Assembly (NCBI GenBank): GCA_030248225.1
Contig: JASANE010011767.1
Span: 1-64,000, forward strand
Length of the DNA: 64,000 bases
From: Trileptium ribeirensis
Taxonomy: Eukaryota; Nematoda; Enoplea; Enoplida; Thoracostomopsidae
Direction of reading: 5' to 3'
A program made the translations under genes and the position numbers. Below the pieces are notes generated by a model, which made no database searches, was not told the origin of the DNA, and saw nothing but the letters and a program-made list of their open reading frames with translations. Positions 60,771 to 64,000 of this stretch are shown here, one piece after another (the first letter of the stretch is position 1; the number at the start of each line of letters is the position of its first letter).

Positions 60771-61330
60771 AAACGGCGGCTAATGAACTATGTCGTCTGC
60801 GGCCGACTCGTTTGTTTTTAAAATAAATTATATAAATCGCATGAAGCATTCGAAAACATTAAACCGGATGGTGAGCTAAAACACTCCGATTAATGACATT
60901 ACAGAGTTTTTTATGGCTATACTCTTAGCACTCTAGCACCCTGCCCGCACCCAGATTCAGAATCTAGGTCGCTGACCCCAGTGCATTATACCAACAGTTG
61001 AGATTGTTGCAATGCTTAGATTGGCTGAGAACGTAAAACGTTGAATTCAAAAGCTGCTAATATCATGGTAAAAGAAATTCTAAATATATATTTAAAAAAT
61101 GCTAGCTAAACGCATCATACGCATCTAAGTTTTGCGTCCGCGTTTATGTGCTTTTAATATCACAGAACCTAGTATTTTCTTTTTCCTATTTGATGCATGA
61201 TTTTATGCCAGAACACAGTTTCTTTTTAACGAAAAACTACTATTATCAAACGCATAAACTTATTTTTAAATTAAATCCCAAATTTCCCTCGTAAAATTCT
61301 CTACTCAGTACATTAATATGTATAATACTA

Positions 61331-61687
61331 AGCAGTGCATGGTTTTTACTGAAGAGAATGACACTCTTCAGCTTAAGCACTGATATCTGAAATTAATGCC
61401 GCGGTGCGTTTCGTGATGTCCCCTGCATTTCAGAGGGCCAGTTCATCTGTCCGCCTGTATTTCGTGGGGACATTTTGTCCCCCTATATTTTAAGGGGGGA
61501 GGGAACAGTGTCCCCAAGAAATACAGGGGCCATTTGCAACTCTTCTCCCCACCAAATGCTGGGGGAAGATGAACTGCCCCATTGAATACAGGGTATAGCG
61601 CAAAACGCATCGCAACATCCTCTTCAGCTATAACAGTGCATAATCTAAAGAGTGTCATACTCTTCAGAAAAAATCATGCACTCTTGA
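61331..61687. mobile_element. hAT-like MITE in intron 2, exact 8-bp target duplication
   Basis: The same 8 bases, TAATACTA, flank both ends (61,323-61,330 and 61,688-61,695). Inverted ends are AGCAGTGCATGGTTTTTACT and, inward from the right, TCAAGAGTGCATGATTTTTT, continuing with CTGAAGAGWATGACACTCTT. The core is a set of GC-rich mini-hairpins (CCCCTGCATTTCAGAGGG, CCCCCTATATTTTAAGGGG, CCCCAAGAAATACAGGGG, CCACCAAATGCTGGGGG). The ends and hairpin style resemble 53,703-54,130, but the hairpin sequence differs. 357 bp, no coding frame; the minus frame 61,443-61,658 is a shadow. It sits 68 bases before the acceptor of exon c. Confidence 0.88.
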
Positions 61688-61763
61688 TAATACTAGCCGT
61701 TATCTCCATAATTTATAAAGTTGGTATTTCCAGATAAAATTTTATTTTTTACTTCAATTGCAG

Positions 61764-62043
61764 GAAGAAAATCGAGTACGTGAAGATGCGGTCGAATCAC
61801 ATAACGAACGTCGTCGTAAATCCAAGACGAAGAAAGAGCCGACGACACCTGTGATTTCAGCAGTACGAAAGGGTCAGCTGGAACAACCGTTTCCACCTCC
61901 GGTACCGCCGGCTATCGCTGCTCATCCGCCAAAAGCGGAAGCACTTGTACAGCACAATCTGATCGACGTGCAACTACATCATGAAGGTAAACGGGTTTTG
62001 GCATCGAAAGATAGCGAAGATATTGGCGATACGATATTTATTG
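61764..62043 (+). CDS. NPDC1/CAB-1-like membrane protein, basic and proline-rich exon c
   Basis: 280 bases from CTTCAATTGCAG to ATTG|GTATGA, starting on a codon and ending one base into the next. It encodes about 93 residues: a charged start (ENRVREDAVESHNERRRK), a lysine/arginine cluster with KSKTKKEP that could be a processing site, a proline-rich block (PFPPPVPPAIAAHPPK), then a segment running to EDIGDTIFI, the start of a transmembrane helix completed by exon d. This is the membrane-proximal ectodomain of a type I protein. The frame has no stop and both boundaries agree with its neighbours. It is the longest exon of the window. Confidence 0.75.
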
Positions 62044-62976
62044 GTATGATTTATTAGTCAAATTTTGAACTTTGTCAATATTTTGTTTCTAGTATGTTCT
62101 TGTGGTAGTCTTTCCTTGAACACCCTTAGCGAAAAATCTATTGCAATCGCTATTTCATAGCAATATTTCGATGTTCGAGTTAATAAATTGACTGAAATTT
62201 AATTACTATTTGCCTTGTCCAATTGTAAATGGTCTAATGCTCGTAACTACCTTATGCAGCTCCGTAGTATTTGACACCAGATTGTTATTTTCAAATAGCA
62301 TGGTTGAAGACCTCATCTTTGAATAAGGTTTTGTCACGAGCTCAAGTTTTTTGCAAGACCTCGCTGGTATTTGGCCCGGCTCAAATCGTTTCACATCTTG
62401 CTCTAACCGTGATCCAACATTTTCATCTTTGACAGAATACGAAGCATATAGACTATGCATCCGGAACTTGGCCAAAGTATATATCAAGCCTGGTAGCGTA
62501 ATTTACACTCAAGTTGTGGCTTAGTTATTGGTTATTTACATAGCTAGGCATTAGTTTTTTGTAGCTAACCTTTTTTCTCGTTTTTTTCAAAAAATTAATG
62601 AAGACCCATTTTAACGGCAATTGCAAATTTTTGGACAGAGTGGCTCAATATGCACAATCTAATTTGCATGTAACTGTTACATTATCAAAAATTACTAAAT
62701 ATTATATATTTTTAATATCCATATAATGTTCCGGGCACAGAGAAGATTCATTACAGCTTAATTGATCAAATGAAGCGAGAACTAGCTATACAACAACTGA
62801 ACGTTTAATCAATTGTAGTTCGATTTCGGTGATGCTCGGAGCTTACTATAGTGCGTCTTAGCGTTGCTATGAGCAAAAATCTACACATCTTTAATTTAAA
62901 AACATATAAACTTTGCTTAAATTACAGCTATCATTCGTATCAAGTATCATTAGTACTGAGTTTTTCAATATTTCAG
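62044..62976 (+). other. Intron between exons c and d of the NPDC1-like gene
   Basis: 933 bases, GTATGA to TTCAATATTTCAG. AT-rich; the 93-residue minus frame at 62,206-62,487 has no recognised domain. No repeat boundaries seen. Confidence 0.7.
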
Positions 62977-63043
62977 CTGTTACAACGGTATGTAGCGCTG
63001 CAGCGGTATTTGGTCTTGTCGGTGCAGGTGTTTGTTGGTACAG
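62977..63043 (+). CDS. NPDC1/CAB-1-like membrane protein, transmembrane exon d
   Basis: 67 bases between TTCAATATTTCAG and TACAG|GTCAGT. Joined to exon c, the first base of the alanine codon comes from exon c and the helix reads TIFIAVTTVCSAAAVFGLV, then GAGVCWY, ending two bases into a codon that would give arginine if the next exon starts with G or A. A small-residue helix (Ala/Gly/Val) followed by C-W-x-R is the signature of the NPDC1 transmembrane segment, where vertebrates have a similar LCWCR boundary. The cytoplasmic exons should follow but none was found before 64,000. The open frame continuing past the donor to 63,095 is intronic. Confidence 0.75.
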
Positions 63044-64000
63044 GTCAGTTTACGTTTATTATAGAATTATTAATTTACTTGAATATGACAAATGAACGTT
63101 AAAATCGTTTACCAGTATCAATAGGGATTATTACTCATATAATATGTTATGTGTGGGTTCCAATACTAGTGTTTTATCGTATATAACTCATGCAGCACGT
63201 ACCTCACACGCGTATAAATGCTTACATTTACAAGTGTTACTGTCTGTGAACCGTTTCAACATAGGTGGTTCAGTTCATTAACACATTAGTTCTTATATTA
63301 ACCAGAGAAGGTAAAGGCCGAGAAGGATTCTGTCATGGTAGACAGATTTGCATGATGATTTCGAAGAGTATCATTATCTTGTCAAGAAGCCATCATGCAG
63401 TCTTGATACTACATATAACATACATGCTCATGGGTGAGATAGGTGGTTTATCTCCTGAAGCTCGGACAAACTCCGACCCATGAGAACCTCAACAATTCCC
63501 CTTGTGAGGTAGCATGAACCCCCTGAGTTTTATCCCCCAGCACACCCGCGCCTTCGCGAAACATTTGGCAAAAATAGGCAAAAATCTTGAAAAATCGGTG
63601 GGAAATTGTCTAAATTTTTGGAAATTAGCAAAAACAAAAAATTTGAAAATTTATCACCCGCTGAAGACCTCCCTCTGGCCGACCCGTTGATCCACCAAGA
63701 ACCCGCTATCCCACAGGGACTACATGAATGAGGATTTATTCAGCTCTAAAATGAGATCTTAAAGTGTATAATTATTTACGAAATTTTGCATTCAAGAAAA
63801 CTATTTACAATCAAATTTTACGTCAAAAAAGATATAACATTTCAGTTGCGGATTTAATTCATAGCCCTTGATAGAAAAAGTTTATGAAGGTGAGATGTAA
63901 TGTATACATTTAACTAAATGGACAAGTTTTTATGGTGTATAACATCGCTGGGACGATAATTCATACCAATTGCCGATAAAGTATAGCCGGATTTAATATT
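63044..64000 (+). other. Start of the intron after exon d, with a dispersed repeat
   Basis: Begins GTCAGT and runs off the window. Positions 63,530-63,720 (GGCAAAAATAGGCAAAAATC and AAAATTTGAAAATTT words, then GACCTCC and GGCCGACCC) resemble the dispersed T-rich/GC-rich repeat. Plus frame 63,265-63,483 has no domain. Confidence 0.5.

Noticed and set aside
63044..63095. Continuation of the transmembrane exon to the stop at 63,095
   Set aside because: A good GT donor (TACAG|GTCAGT) follows the C-W-Y codons where the family splices into the cytoplasmic part, and the extension is tyrosine/isoleucine-rich intron-like sequence.

Overview
This is an AT-rich, gene-poor stretch of a eukaryotic nuclear genome, most likely a bilaterian invertebrate. 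The evidence is a spliced gene with GT-AG introns and phase-matched exons near the right edge, a decayed Polinton/Maverick element, a decayed LINE reverse transcriptase, and many short non-autonomous DNA transposons with target-site duplications. I see no bacterial operons, rRNA, tRNA genes or CRISPR arrays. The species cannot be fixed from the sequence.

Layout. Positions 1-25,000 hold no recognisable intact gene. They contain dispersed repeats, two copies of a GTGTGAACACGCC-ended MITE (10.4 kb and 17.5 kb), a LINE remnant (10.8-11.5 kb), foldback repeats (12.6 and 14.9 kb), an AGCATAATTATGCT repeat family (6.1, 16.3 and 18.3 kb) and a tandem duplication (20.3 kb). A 1.5-kb foldback element flanked by TTA (25,195-26,731) carries a GC-rich insert. 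Next comes a decayed Polinton/Maverick (about 27.4-32.4 kb) with a protein-primed-type DNA polymerase B followed on the same strand by an integrase ending in a chromodomain; both are broken by stops and frameshifts.

Positions 32.6-58.6 kb are again non-coding. They hold TAA/TTA-flanked MITEs at 35.2, 40.9 and 46.6 kb, a hAT-like MITE with an 8-bp target duplication at 53.7 kb, and a pair of TA-flanked elements at 42.7 and 56.8 kb. A few unassigned coding-like segments are noted (13.5 kb minus, 36.2 kb plus, 43.3 and 44.3 kb minus).

The one convincing host gene is at the right edge, plus strand. Four consecutive exons (58,687-58,788; 59,543-59,703; 61,764-62,043; 62,977-63,043) join in phase into an acidic, then basic/proline-rich ectodomain ending in a transmembrane helix and a Cys-Trp-Tyr-(Arg) boundary. 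This fits the NPDC1/CAB-1 family of neural membrane proteins. The N-terminal signal/cysteine-rich exons and the cytoplasmic exons were not found. Its second intron holds a tandem array with octamer-like motifs and a hAT-like MITE.

The most unusual recurring signal is architectural. Several unrelated MITE families share a conserved terminal inverted repeat around a core of reiterated short hairpins. In the best-matched pair the hairpin arm sequence differs between copies while the pairing is kept.
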